Below are positions 15,025-23,373 of a stretch of 42,719 nt of DNA, piece by piece. Positions within the stretch are counted from its first letter, which is position 1, and each line of letters opens with the position of its first letter. The DNA lies in contig CAZYVU010000024.1 of NCBI GenBank assembly GCA_964651435.1, positions 1 through 42,719 of the forward strand, read 5' to 3'. The position numbers and the translations under genes are program-made. Origin of the DNA: CAZYVU01 sp964651435 (lineage in GTDB: Bacteria > Desulfobacterota > Syntrophorhabdia > Syntrophorhabdales > CAYQXL01). The notes under the pieces were generated by a model, which saw nothing but the letters and a program-made list of their open reading frames with translations, did not search any database and was not told where the DNA came from.

Positions 15025-15438
15025 TCAGCCGCACTCACCCGTTCGGCGGCCCTCTATTTTCTGCTTCATTTCCGTCCTCTCCTGGCCGGGCTGGGTGATG
15101 GTCCATTTTATGAGGCCATCGAATGTCTCCCCTTTGTAGGTGATCTCCCCTCTGCCTTCGATGGTTCCCTCCGGCCTCTTACACTCTATAGCCCAGACAA
15201 CGGTGTCTCCGACAACGCTGGAGTTCGTCACCTTGCAGCCCTCGTCTTTTGACGGCTGAGGGATGATGTCCGCTTTGCTGATACACTGGGTCACCGTTTG
15301 CGCGGGCGTCGTGCCGACACCCTTGATCTCCGCAGACGACGTGATTTCCCACTTGCCTTCTTTGACGTTCGGCTCGGCGCCCAGCGCCGGTCCGCCAAAC
15401 AACAGAACAACGATTACCGCAACGAGGCCGATCTTCAT
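15025..15438 (-). CDS. periplasmic DUF3617-like protein
   Basis: The protein has 137 residues. It starts at ATG 15438 behind AGGAGAGGG; the open frame upstream has no support. Residues 1-20 form a signal peptide (MKIGLVAVIVVLLFGGPALG, cleaved before AEP). The mature part begins with NVKEGKWEITSSAEIKG, then QCISKADIIP and two further Cys (GCKV, IECKR), followed by ITYKGETFDGLIKWTI. This is the pattern of DUF3617, small exported proteins probably with a disulfide. Function unknown. It stands alone and is divergent from plsY. Confidence 0.75.
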   Translation of the reverse strand: MKIGLVAVIVVLLFGGPALGAEPNVKEGKWEITSSAEIKGVGTTPAQTVTQCISKADIIPQPSKDEGCKVTNSSVVGDTVVWAIECKRPEGTIEGRGEITYKGETFDGLIKWTITQPGQERTEMKQKIEGRRTGECG

Positions 15439-15565
15439 ATCCCTCTCCTTATTGCCAGAACTCTTGCTGCCACAGAACACTTTTTTACCACAGTCGAGCC
15501 CCCTGTTGCACGCAAAAGCCACTGCGGTAAAAATGCGGCCTTATCCAAACCTTTGTCGGGAGTTG

Positions 15566-15594
15566 TTGACAAGGCGCCCCCGTTCCACTATTCT
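15566..15594 (+). promoter_or_regulatory. plsY promoter
   Basis: Consensus TTGACA (15566-15571), a 17-bp spacer and TATTCT (15589-15594). Initiation about 7 nt on coincides with the plsY GTG codon at 15601. Confidence 0.7.
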
Positions 15595-15600
15595 TACCGC

Positions 15601-16194
15601 GTGCTCATCATCCTCTTTGCCACGGCGGCATATTTTTTGGGCAGCATACCTGTCGGACTGATCCTTGCCAAGCTTCAGGGTAGGGACCCCAGAAAGGTAG
15701 GGAGCGGCAATATAGGCGCCACGAACGTCATGCGCGCCGCCGGCAGGAAGGCAGGGATCATCACGCTCCTGGGAGACATGGTGAAGGGATTTCTTCCCAC
15801 CATACTCGCCGCCTGTTACATTAAGGACCCCTTCGCCGTCGCCCTTGTGGGCTTCGCCGCCTTCCTGGGCCATCTTTTCCCCATTTACATTGGGTTTAAA
15901 GGTGGAAAAGGGATCGCCACGTCCGTCGGCATCTTCCTCGCCGTAAGCCCGCTCGCCATCCTGGTCAATGCCATCATCTTCGTACTGGTTATGCTGAAGT
16001 GGAACTACGTGTCCCTCGGGTCGCTCGTGGGCACAGCGGCCATGCCCGTAACGCTTGTGCTTCTCGGTGCACCGCCGGCATATACTGTCCTGTCCGTGGC
16101 CATGGCCATACTTATCTTCGTTAAACACAGGGCCAACATTCGCCGCCTCTTGGCAGGCACGGAAAACCCCCTCAACCTGTCGAAGAAGATCTGA
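15601..16194 (+). CDS. plsY: glycerol-3-phosphate acyltransferase PlsY
   Basis: The protein has 197 residues from GTG 15601. It transfers the acyl group from acyl-phosphate to glycerol-3-phosphate, the first step of phospholipid synthesis in most bacteria, at the inner membrane. The three conserved cytoplasmic motifs are present: YFLGSIPVGLILAK, GSGNIGATNVMRAAGRKAG and the glycine-rich GFKGGKGIATSVG, followed by LVGTAAMP and a last helix ending KHRANIRRLLAGTENPL. An upstream reading frame exists, but the promoter sits between it and the GTG. There is no Shine-Dalgarno; the transcript appears leaderless. Confidence 0.94.
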   Translation: MLIILFATAAYFLGSIPVGLILAKLQGRDPRKVGSGNIGATNVMRAAGRKAGIITLLGDMVKGFLPTILAACYIKDPFAVALVGFAAFLGHLFPIYIGFKGGKGIATSVGIFLAVSPLAILVNAIIFVLVMLKWNYVSLGSLVGTAAMPVTLVLLGAPPAYTVLSVAMAILIFVKHRANIRRLLAGTENPLNLSKKI

Positions 16195-16227
16195 GTGGTC
16201 TTGACGCTCTCAGCCTAAAGGGAAGCG

Positions 16228-16266
16228 CCTATAGAGGCCGCAGGCCGCTCGTCAAGCGTCAGCGTT
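16228..16266. repeat. GAGGCCGCAGGCCGCTC-type palindromic repeat
   Basis: The sequence around 16232-16250 (GAGGCCGCAGGCCGCTC, then GTCAAGCG) recurs with small changes near 26688-26708 and 40272-40300, and related pieces occur at 36841-37020. It lies between the convergent plsY and adenine deaminase genes and overlaps the deaminase stop codon. Confidence 0.6.
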
Positions 16267-18006
16267 CAAAAAAAGCGGCACAAGCCTCTTGTTCTTGATG
16301 TCTGCCAGGCCTCTGTCGGTTATACGAAGAAAGGGCAGGCCCGTGAAGGGGATTGTCTGGATGGTTAGGAAAGGTCGCTCAAGGACGGTGCCGATGCGCT
16401 CCATCGCCACCCCCAGGCCCTTCGTTTTCGCCGCCAGGCCTACGACGGAGTCCACGGAGAGGACGCCGAGAACGGGAAGGGCACATTCATATAGTACGGC
16501 GCCTCGCTGCGAGACGACGGTGCCGCCTCCGATTTCGGCAAGGCGGTTGACGCAGCGGGCCATCTCTTCCTCGTCTGTGCCGAGGGTCAGGATATTTCCC
16601 GTGTCCCAGATGAGGGTCGTTGCGAGGGCCCCATCCTTTATGCCCGTCCCTTTTATGAACCCCTTGCCCGCCTGTCGTTTCCTGTGCCTGTTCACGACTG
16701 CCACGGGGATAATATCGTCGTCCACCACCTTTTCAAGATAGCCGTCCCTCACTGCCATCTCCCTGCGGTACTCTCTCGTGATGGTTTGGTTCGCTATTTC
16801 CACGACCCGAATGGGCCCCTTGCGCTTGCCGGCCTTGATCTTGAAATCGGCCGCCGTGACCCGGCCCGGATGGACCGTTGCGAAGAGCCTTTCCGGGTAG
16901 ACGTACGGCGGGCTCGAACCCACGAACCGGCCGTCCTCATGGACTATTCGGCCGTCGACCATGACCTTCCCTACTGCCACGCCTTTCAGGTCGTCGAGGA
17001 AAAGCATGTCGGCCCTTCTCAGCGGCGCAATGGCCCCGAGGTATCTGAGGCCGTAGTAGTCGGCCGGATTGATCGTCACCATCTTGATCGCCTCGATGGG
17101 ATCGAAACCATAACCCACGGCCAGCCTCACGATGGAGTCGAGATAGCCCTCCTCCAAGAGCATGACGGCGTCGAATACGTCGGAAACAAGGATGAGGCGC
17201 CGCGTGTCCGCCCCGTATCCCCTGATCTTTGCCAGTTCGGCCAGTTCCCGCCTCACCCAACCTTCCCGTATCATAACGAAAAACCCCAACCTGAGCTTCT
17301 CCATCGCCTCGTCCACCGTCGTCGACTCGTGGCACGACGTGATACCCGTAAGCGCATATTCGACAAGCCGCTTTCCCCTGGCGCCCGCCGCATGGCCGTC
17401 GAGGGCCTTTCCCAGCCTGAGGGCCGCCGACGCCTGATTGAGCACCCTCTCATCGCCGTCGACGATACGTGTCCAGTAGGCCTCCCCGATGCCGACGAAG
17501 TCATCCCTCTTCAACACCTCCCTGAACTGCTTCAACGTCAGACCCAAGGAGCTCTCCATTTCCGGAAAGGGCGGCGTCAGGGGAGGCGCGAGAAAGAACG
17601 GCCTTACGGGATAGCCCTGCATGCTTGCCACAAGGGACATGACGCCATCCATGCCGCCGGCGCTGGCGGCGGCACTTGTCTCTGTCACAACCGCCGTTGT
17701 GCCCCCTCGAAGGGCGTAGGGTACGAACTCATAGAAGGGGATCATGCTGTCAAGGTGCGTGTGAGAGTCGATGAAGCCGGGGCACAGGTAGCGGCCCTGT
17801 GCGTCGATAACCTGGGCGCCCCCGTAAGCAGCCGACCCACCCTCTTCCTCGACGGAAACGATGAAGCCGTCCTTGATGACGACAATGCGTCCGTCGTCTA
17901 TCGTATTTGTAAAAACGTTGATGAGCCTGCCGTTGCGTACAACCGCGTCAGCAGGCACTATTCCCTTTACAACGTTCAGCAAATTGCTTAATATTGTTGG
18001 GTTCAT
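16252..18006 (-). CDS. ade: adenine deaminase
   Basis: The protein has 584 residues. It hydrolyses adenine to hypoxanthine for purine salvage. Amidohydrolase fold: PGFIDSHTHLDSM with the first metal His pair, GHAAGARGKRLVEYALTGI, TSCHESTT, and ILVSDVFDAV where the usual metal Asp lies. The family-specific C-terminal domain has AGKGFIKGTGIKDGALATTL and GTDEEEMARCVNRLAEIGGG. ATG 18006 follows AAAGGAGG by 4 nt; the longer frame from 18048 has no signal. The DD/DR motif of well-studied enzymes is altered here (SDVF), so a related purine or futalosine-type substrate is possible. Divergent from the MFS gene. Confidence 0.88.
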   Translation of the reverse strand: MNPTILSNLLNVVKGIVPADAVVRNGRLINVFTNTIDDGRIVVIKDGFIVSVEEEGGSAAYGGAQVIDAQGRYLCPGFIDSHTHLDSMIPFYEFVPYALRGGTTAVVTETSAAASAGGMDGVMSLVASMQGYPVRPFFLAPPLTPPFPEMESSLGLTLKQFREVLKRDDFVGIGEAYWTRIVDGDERVLNQASAALRLGKALDGHAAGARGKRLVEYALTGITSCHESTTVDEAMEKLRLGFFVMIREGWVRRELAELAKIRGYGADTRRLILVSDVFDAVMLLEEGYLDSIVRLAVGYGFDPIEAIKMVTINPADYYGLRYLGAIAPLRRADMLFLDDLKGVAVGKVMVDGRIVHEDGRFVGSSPPYVYPERLFATVHPGRVTAADFKIKAGKRKGPIRVVEIANQTITREYRREMAVRDGYLEKVVDDDIIPVAVVNRHRKRQAGKGFIKGTGIKDGALATTLIWDTGNILTLGTDEEEMARCVNRLAEIGGGTVVSQRGAVLYECALPVLGVLSVDSVVGLAAKTKGLGVAMERIGTVLERPFLTIQTIPFTGLPFLRITDRGLADIKNKRLVPLFLNADA

Positions 18007-18073
18007 GGAGCCTCCTTTCCCCTTTGCGGATTTTTCTATCACAAACAATGCTGGTTTGTAAAAGGCTTAAGCC

Positions 18074-19354
18074 ATGACGCAGCCATCGGACAAAGCCCAC
18101 TCCTATCGGTGGGTCATTTTTTCCGTCCTCGGGGTTCAGTACCTTATCGTCTACTTTCACAGGGTGGCGCCGGCCGTCGTCGCCTCTGATCTTATGGCCG
18201 TTTTCTCCATCTCGGGGGCATCTTTAGGGATGCTCGCCTCCGCGTATTTCTACTCCTATGGAATCATGCAAATCCCCGTGGGCATCCTGTCCGATTCGTG
18301 GGGGGCCAGGAAAACGATCACCCTTTTCAGCACCGTTACGGCCGTAGGCTCTCTTCTCTTCGGCATGGCCTCCGGCTTTGGGACCGCCATTGTCGGCAGG
18401 GTCTTCGTTGGCCTCGGCGTGTCGGCCATATTCGTGGCGGGCATGCGGGTCTTCGCCATGTGGTTCCGCCCCACCGAGTACGGTAGGATTTCCAGCGTCT
18501 TTATGGCCCTCGGCGGGTTGGGGTGGTTCGCCGCCACTGTCCCCCTCGCCTACCTCGCCAGCCTTTTCGGCTGGCGCGCCTGCTTCATCGCCGTAGGCAT
18601 TGCAGGCATCGGTCTTTCCCTGCTCACCTGGACCACGGTGGCCGATCATCCGGCGAAAAAAGGCTACGCCGCCATCATAGAGGCCCCCGACCTCTCGGGC
18701 CTGGAGAGGCAAAGTTTCAACCAAAACATCATGCTCGTCCTGAAGGAGACACACTTCTGGGCCATCGCCATCTGGTTCATCTTTCGTGGTGGTGCGCTCT
18801 TCGGGTTCTTCGGGCTCTGGGCCGGGCCCTACCTCGTCGACGTGTACGGCCTTTCTACGGCCACCACGGGCAACATTCTGTCGATGATCGCCTTTGCCAT
18901 GATCTTCTTCAGCCCTATCCTGGGTCACCTTTCTGACAGGACCCTGGGCAGCCGGAAAAAGGTACTCGTAGGCACATCGATCCTCAACACCTTCTGCTTT
19001 CTCGTCATGGGCCTTTACTGCGACACGATGAGCCTTCCCTCGCTCTATGTCCTCTTCTTTGTCATGGGCATCACGATCAGCTCCGTCGGCACCCTGGCCA
19101 TCGCAGCCATGAAGGAGTTTTTCCCACTCCACATTGCCGGCACGGCAATGGGAACCATTAACGTGTTTCCCTTCATCGGGGGCGTCGTCTTCCAGCCCCT
19201 CATGGGCCTTGTTCTTGACAAGGCCGGCAAGGTAGGCGGTGCCTATCCCGTCTCCGCCTACAGGACCGTCGTCTGGATCTTCTTCGCCACGAGCATCGCA
19301 GCCCTTATCAGCATTCTGTTCTGCAAGGAGACCCTTAGAAAAGGTGAGCGGTAA
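18074..19354 (+). CDS. MFS transporter
   Basis: The protein has 426 residues and twelve predicted membrane helices. The major-facilitator signature between helices 2 and 3 is GILSDSWGARKTI, repeated in degenerate form as GHLSDRTLGSRKK between helices 8 and 9. YFHRVAPAVVASDLM in the first helix region and SAYFYSYGIMQIPVG are shared with permeases annotated for organic anions such as hexuronates or nitrate-like substrates, but the substrate is not readable. The start ATG has little Shine-Dalgarno character. The 67-bp gap to the divergent adenine deaminase must hold both promoters. Linkage to purine uptake is only suggested by position. Confidence 0.85.
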   Translation: MTQPSDKAHSYRWVIFSVLGVQYLIVYFHRVAPAVVASDLMAVFSISGASLGMLASAYFYSYGIMQIPVGILSDSWGARKTITLFSTVTAVGSLLFGMASGFGTAIVGRVFVGLGVSAIFVAGMRVFAMWFRPTEYGRISSVFMALGGLGWFAATVPLAYLASLFGWRACFIAVGIAGIGLSLLTWTTVADHPAKKGYAAIIEAPDLSGLERQSFNQNIMLVLKETHFWAIAIWFIFRGGALFGFFGLWAGPYLVDVYGLSTATTGNILSMIAFAMIFFSPILGHLSDRTLGSRKKVLVGTSILNTFCFLVMGLYCDTMSLPSLYVLFFVMGITISSVGTLAIAAMKEFFPLHIAGTAMGTINVFPFIGGVVFQPLMGLVLDKAGKVGGAYPVSAYRTVVWIFFATSIAALISILFCKETLRKGER

Positions 19355-19412
19355 AGGGAAGGCGAACGGCTGCCGGCAGAGCGAGAAGCGGAGGGGGAGT
19401 GAGAACGTTGAG

Positions 19413-19443
19413 AGTGCAAAGTGAAAAGTGAAAAGTTAGAAGT
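19413..19443. repeat. heptad tract interrupted by assembly gap
   Basis: Units AGTGCAA, AGTGAAA, AGTGAAA, AGTTAGA, then AGT run directly into the 100-N gap. On the far side (19544 onward) AGTTGAGAGTGCAAGG repeats the sequence that precedes the tract. The repeat probably broke the assembly. Confidence 0.8.
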
Positions 19444-19543
19444 NNNNNNNNNNNNNNNNNNNNNNNNNNNNNNNNNNNNNNNNNNNNNNNNNNNNNNNNN
19501 NNNNNNNNNNNNNNNNNNNNNNNNNNNNNNNNNNNNNNNNNNN
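19444..19543. other. scaffold gap of 100 N
   Basis: Exactly 100 undetermined bases, a conventional placeholder. The true size of the missing sequence is unknown. No gene is interrupted. Confidence 0.99.
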
Positions 19544-19614
19544 AGTTGAGAGTGCAAGGTAGGGGGGAACGGGGGCGTTTGACCGATTACCACATTTCAT
19601 AGCCAGGAGGTCTT

Positions 19615-20088
19615 GTGAGACGTGCGACGAAGGAGATTACGGACAGGGTAAAGGTTGCAGAACTTCTCACAGCCTGCGCTGTGGGCAGGCTGGCCACCAT
19701 TACGGCCGGCGGCTACCCCGTGATCAAGCCCATAAACTACGTGTTCCACGAGGGCCGGATCTACTTTCACTCGGCCATGGAGGGGGAAAAGATCGACGAT
19801 GTCCGCCGCGACGGCAGGGTCTGCTTTGAGGTCGACGAGCCGGGAGGCTACGTGCAGGCCGGCACTAATCCTTGCAGCGCCAACTTCCGGTACCGTAGTG
19901 TCATCGTCCGGGGAAGGGCATCGATAGTCGCCGACGAGGCAGAAAAGGTTGGGGTCCTTCGGGCCCTCATGACAAAATACCAGCCCGAGGGGGGGTATGG
20001 CGAATTTCTTCCTGAGAAGCTTGTCCTTACCGCGGTTATCAGGATCGATATAGAAGAGATGACGGGCAAGCAAGGCACGGCACCTTGA
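19615..20088 (+). CDS. pyridoxamine 5'-phosphate oxidase-fold protein (NimA-like)
   Basis: The protein has 157 residues from GTG 19615, which has AGGAGG 4 nt upstream. The split-barrel flavin fold is recognised by LLTACAVGRLATITAGGYPV, KPINYVFHEGRIYFHSA, MEGEKIDDVRRDGRVCFEVDE and FRYRSVIVRGRASIVAD. Members bind FMN, heme or F420; several are called 5-nitroimidazole resistance proteins without evidence of that activity. It stands alone between the scaffold gap and the convergent ABC operon. Function beyond flavin-type redox chemistry is unknown. Confidence 0.85.
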   Translation: MRRATKEITDRVKVAELLTACAVGRLATITAGGYPVIKPINYVFHEGRIYFHSAMEGEKIDDVRRDGRVCFEVDEPGGYVQAGTNPCSANFRYRSVIVRGRASIVADEAEKVGVLRALMTKYQPEGGYGEFLPEKLVLTAVIRIDIEEMTGKQGTAP

Positions 20089-20124
20089 AAGAAAGGATAT
20101 TTTCCCACGATTTATAGTTTGCCG

Positions 20125-20145
20125 ATCACGCTTCACGAATCACGG
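20125..20145. repeat. heptad tract, CACGAAT type
   Basis: Units ATCACGC, TTCACGA, ATCACGG end 5 bp before the stop codon of the convergent ABC permease. The same units occur at 32222-32249 and 9491-9505. Confidence 0.65.
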
Positions 20146-20149
20146 TTTC

Positions 20150-20887
20150 TTAAACAAACATCCAGCGGCATAACCGGCGCTCCAGCACAGACAAGACAAT
20201 GTAGAGCATAAGGCCCAGTGTTCCCATGAGAATGATCCCGTCGTACATGAGTACGTAGTCGAACTTGGACCAAGCGTCGATGATGAGATACCCGAGGCCC
20301 TCCTCCGTGGCAAAGGACTCGGTAAAGAAAAGAACGGCCACACAGGTGCCGATGGCGATCCTGAGCGATGTAAACATGCCGGGCAGGATGGACGGCAGGA
20401 TAACGTAGCGGAGTATGTGCCGTCGCGTTCCCCCCATGGATCGCACAGAGAGGATTTCCTCGTCCCCGATGGCCTTCGCCGCATCCCTCGTCGACACAAG
20501 AATCTGGAAGAAGACAATGAGGGCGATAATGAAAACCTTCGAAAGGTTGCCGAGCCCAAGAAGTATGATAATGACGGGCAGAAAAACGATCTTCGGCACC
20601 GGGTAAACGAGGTAAATGAGGGGACTTGTCAGCTCGTAAAAGACCCGGATCCGCCCCAGAAGGATTCCCACGGGCACGGCGACGACGATGGCAATGCCCA
20701 GGGCGTAAAGGATCCTTACGAGGCTGGCGAAGAAATGATGCAGAAAAAGGGCTGCGTCGTGGCGAAAAAAATTTGCGAAAACAGTGTGTGGGAAGGGCAC
20801 TACAGGGTTTCTCATGATCAGGGCAGTCGCGTACCCCAGGGCGATCAGCACCACAACGGCGATGGCCTCTCTAACGGGCAGTCTCAT
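20150..20887 (-). CDS. ABC transporter permease (SsuC/TauC-like)
   Basis: The protein has 245 residues and about six membrane helices. The EAA loop that docks with the ATPase is ILVSTRDAAKAIGDEEILSVRSMGG in outline (about residues 130-155), followed by LPSILPGMFTSLRIAIG. This is the binding-protein-dependent permease family for sulfonates, taurine, nitrate or pyrimidine precursors. ATG 20887 lies inside the end of the ATPase gene (overlap 17 bp). Last gene of the ubiD-ubiA-ABC operon. Both halves of the channel would be homodimeric, as only one permease is present. Confidence 0.92.
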   Translation of the reverse strand: MRLPVREAIAVVVLIALGYATALIMRNPVVPFPHTVFANFFRHDAALFLHHFFASLVRILYALGIAIVVAVPVGILLGRIRVFYELTSPLIYLVYPVPKIVFLPVIIILLGLGNLSKVFIIALIVFFQILVSTRDAAKAIGDEEILSVRSMGGTRRHILRYVILPSILPGMFTSLRIAIGTCVAVLFFTESFATEEGLGYLIIDAWSKFDYVLMYDGIILMGTLGLMLYIVLSVLERRLCRWMFV

Positions 20888-21623
20888 CGATGATCCCCTG
20901 CATGTGCTCCCTGAGGATTGTCGCCGTCTCGTGAAATAGGGCCGAGTTCCGGAAGCCCTTCCCCTTCTCGCCCGGAACGGCATAGCTCTTTTGAATAGCC
21001 CCGTTCCGGCCCACAACGGCAATGTCCGTCCCCAGAAAAACAGCCTCCTCTATGTCGTGGGTCACGTGGATCATCGTCAGATCCCAACCCTTCCAAACCT
21101 TCAGCAGAAACTCCTGCAGCGCCTCCCGCGTCAGGGCATCGATGGCCGAAAAGGGCTCGTCGAGGAGAAGGAGGTCGGGCTTGAGCACCAGCGCCCGCGC
21201 AATGGCCACCCGCTGCTTTTCGCCGCCGCTCAGGTGTTTTGGATATTTTGACGCCAGATGAAGGATGCCGAAGCGCTCAAGGCTCATTTCAACATGTCGA
21301 GTGATGTCGGCCTCGGTGGCCCTGCGAATTCGCAACCCCAGGGCCACATTGTCAAAAACCGTTTTCCAGGGCAGGAGTCCGAAGTGCTGAAAGATCATGG
21401 CTGTTTTACCCCTTGGCTTCTCCACGGCCTCCCCGTCAATGATCACCCTGCCCGCCTGCGGCTTCCGGAGGCCCGCTATGGTAAAGAGCAGGGTCGTCTT
21501 ACCGCAACCCGACGGTCCGATGAGACAGAGGATGGAGCCCCTGGGCAGGTGAAAGTTCACCCCGCTGAAGACGGGTTGCCCGCCTGTCGCGTAGGCAAAG
21601 GAGAGGTTCTCGACAATAACCAT
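20871..21623 (-). CDS. ABC transporter ATP-binding protein (SsuB/TauB-like)
   Basis: The protein has 250 residues. Walker A is GPSGCGKTT (36-44), the Q-loop is MIFQHFGLLPW, the signature is LSGGEKQRV (131-139), Walker B is LLLLDEPFSAID (151-162) and the switch His is in IHVTHDIEEAVFLG. All catalytic residues are intact. It begins 3 bp after the binding-protein gene and overlaps the permease, so the three form one importer for a small anion or aromatic-type ligand (inference from family). Confidence 0.95.
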   Translation of the reverse strand: MVIVENLSFAYATGGQPVFSGVNFHLPRGSILCLIGPSGCGKTTLLFTIAGLRKPQAGRVIIDGEAVEKPRGKTAMIFQHFGLLPWKTVFDNVALGLRIRRATEADITRHVEMSLERFGILHLASKYPKHLSGGEKQRVAIARALVLKPDLLLLDEPFSAIDALTREALQEFLLKVWKGWDLTMIHVTHDIEEAVFLGTDIAVVGRNGAIQKSYAVPGEKGKGFRNSALFHETATILREHMQGIIDETAR

Positions 21624-21626
21624 GGA

Positions 21627-22511
21627 TCACTTCGCCGTCACGACGGCATCGTATGGCACGGCCTCCTTGAGGAGCCCCTTCTTCACCATCCACGCCGTCA
21701 CGTCGGCGACGGCCTCTTTTGAGGGCACCTCTCCGACGGCCAGGTCGGGCGGCACATACCGGGCCTTCAGCTCGTCGGGCAGCGAGAGCTTCGCCCAGAG
21801 GAGGTCCTTGAGGCGGCCTTTGTCTGCATTGACCCGGCGGTTCATTTCATCGAGGGCAGCCGTAACCGATTTGACGGTTTGGCCTTCCAGGTCGCCGCGC
21901 ACCACGAAGACAACGTGCGAACCCTTGACCGCCTCGTCGCCGCCATAGGCCTTCGCCCCCTTCAGCTCCACGTAGCTTGCCAGAGGTTCGGCGATCGTTG
22001 CGTGTCCGACCTTGCCCTCCAGCAGAAGCTGCATCCTCAGCGGCACGCTCTTTATCTCCGTCTTTTTCATCGGGGCAGACAACCCTTTTCTTTCGAGTAT
22101 CCTGTCCGTAACGTATTCAATAACGGTGTTCAGAGAAACGGCGACATCCCTTATGGAGCCGGCGGCAGGGCCGGCCATGATGCGGAACACCGGTGTGTTT
22201 GGAGCCGGCCTGGCCAGGGTCCTGACAATCCGCACGTTTCTCCTCCCCTTTTGCAGGAGCAGGGTGCCCACTATGTCGTTCACTGCGCCGTCAATCTTGC
22301 CCGCTTCAAAGGCCGCATCCCTTTCCAGAGCACTCCTGAAGGGCACGAGAACGAGCTCAATGCCGTTCTTCTTGAAGACGCCAAGCCTCTCCTCTGCGTA
22401 GAAAGGCAGCGACTCCTTGGCCGGCATCAGGCCGACGCGGAACTCCCTGGCGTCGAGGAGGGACGGAACAGCAACGAGTAGCGCTATGAGCAGGTACTTC
22501 CACAGTCTCAT
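21627..22511 (-). CDS. ABC transporter substrate-binding protein (NMT1/SsuA-like)
   Basis: The protein has 294 residues. ATG 22511 follows AGGGG by 6 nt; the 12 residues upstream are unsupported. Residues 1-21 form a signal peptide (KYLLIALLVAVPSLLDA). The mature protein starts REFRVGLMPAKESLPFYAEE, with GVFKKNGIELVLVPFRSALE and KIDGAVNDIVGTLL, the standard pattern of periplasmic type II binding proteins of the NMT1/THI5/SsuA group. Its fold is shared with the menaquinone enzymes MqnA and MqnD, but the signal peptide and adjacent ABC genes favour a transporter. It follows ubiA by one base. Confidence 0.9.
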   Translation of the reverse strand: MRLWKYLLIALLVAVPSLLDAREFRVGLMPAKESLPFYAEERLGVFKKNGIELVLVPFRSALERDAAFEAGKIDGAVNDIVGTLLLQKGRRNVRIVRTLARPAPNTPVFRIMAGPAAGSIRDVAVSLNTVIEYVTDRILERKGLSAPMKKTEIKSVPLRMQLLLEGKVGHATIAEPLASYVELKGAKAYGGDEAVKGSHVVFVVRGDLEGQTVKSVTAALDEMNRRVNADKGRLKDLLWAKLSLPDELKARYVPPDLAVGEVPSKEAVADVTAWMVKKGLLKEAVPYDAVVTAK

Positions 22512-22512
22512 G

Positions 22513-23373
22513 TCAACCCCTGAAAAGGAATATGTCTGCAACGGCACAAAGGCAAAAGATGATGGAAACGAACCCGTTGACCGCGAAGAACGCGAGGTCG
22601 ATGCGCTCCAGGCCGTACCTGCTTACGATAACGTGTTCGTAGCCGAGAAAAAGGGCTGTTACAGCGGCACCGGCCTGATATAGAGGGCCGAGACCGGCCT
22701 CCATGCCGGCGAGCATGAAGGCTATGACTGCGAGGCCGTGAAAAAGCCTGGCCAGGACAATGGCAGGCTTAATTCCGAAACAGGCCGGTATGGATTTCAA
22801 ACCCTCCCGGCGATCGAAATCATAGTCCTGCAGGGAATAGAGGACATCGAAGCCGCCAACCCAGAAGGTGACGCCGGCGCAGAGCAGCAGGCTGGCAGGA
22901 CTCACGTAGCCCTTGACGGCGATCCACACCGCCGGGGGAGCCGACCCGAGACAGAAGCCGAGGATCAGGTGGGACAACCAGGTGAACCTTTTGGAGAAGG
23001 AGTAGCCCAGAAGCAACATGAGGGCCGGGAAGGAGAGACCGAAGGCGAGGGCATTGAACGTCCAGGCCACGGCAAAAAAGAGGGTCGACATGAGGACCGT
23101 GAAGAACCAGGCCTCTTTGAGGCTCAGCCTCTTTTTCTGCAGCGGGCGTCCCGCCGTGCGGGGGTTCCTTGCGTCATAATAGTAGTCGGCTATCCGGTTG
23201 AAGGCCATGCTGGCGCTCCGGGCGCTGACCATGGCAATGATGATCCGGACAGCCACACCTGCCTGCGGAACACCCCTGTAGGCAAGAAAAAGTGCCATGA
23301 TGGCGAAAGGCAGGGCGAAGATGCTGTGCTCGAACTTTATCAGTTCGCCAATGGCGGCAATCTTGCCTCTCAT
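22513..23373 (-). CDS. UbiA-family prenyltransferase (4-hydroxybenzoate polyprenyltransferase-like, possibly MqnP)
   Basis: The protein has 286 residues, polytopic. Both Mg-prenyl-diphosphate motifs are present: NRIADYYYD (Asn59, Asp63, Asp67) and DVLYSLQDYDFD (176-187). PRTAGRPL follows the first, as in 4-hydroxybenzoate and futalosine-pathway enzymes. It attaches a polyprenyl tail to an aromatic acid in the membrane. The ATG overlaps the ubiD stop by 4 bp, so prenylation and decarboxylation are encoded together. In an anaerobe lacking ubiquinone the futalosine route to menaquinone (mqnP/mqnL/mqnM naming) is the more likely pathway; this is inference. Confidence 0.92.
   Translation of the reverse strand: MRGKIAAIGELIKFEHSIFALPFAIMALFLAYRGVPQAGVAVRIIIAMVSARSASMAFNRIADYYYDARNPRTAGRPLQKKRLSLKEAWFFTVLMSTLFFAVAWTFNALAFGLSFPALMLLLGYSFSKRFTWLSHLILGFCLGSAPPAVWIAVKGYVSPASLLLCAGVTFWVGGFDVLYSLQDYDFDRREGLKSIPACFGIKPAIVLARLFHGLAVIAFMLAGMEAGLGPLYQAGAAVTALFLGYEHVIVSRYGLERIDLAFFAVNGFVSIIFCLCAVADIFLFRG

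Noticed and set aside
16684..17991. 435-codon open frame on the plus strand
   Set aside because: Antisense to the well-supported adenine deaminase gene, with no Shine-Dalgarno and no family motif.
21627..22511. Reading of the binding protein as the menaquinone enzyme MqnA or MqnD
   Set aside because: It has a signal peptide and is followed directly by ABC ATPase and permease genes, which favours a periplasmic transport role.
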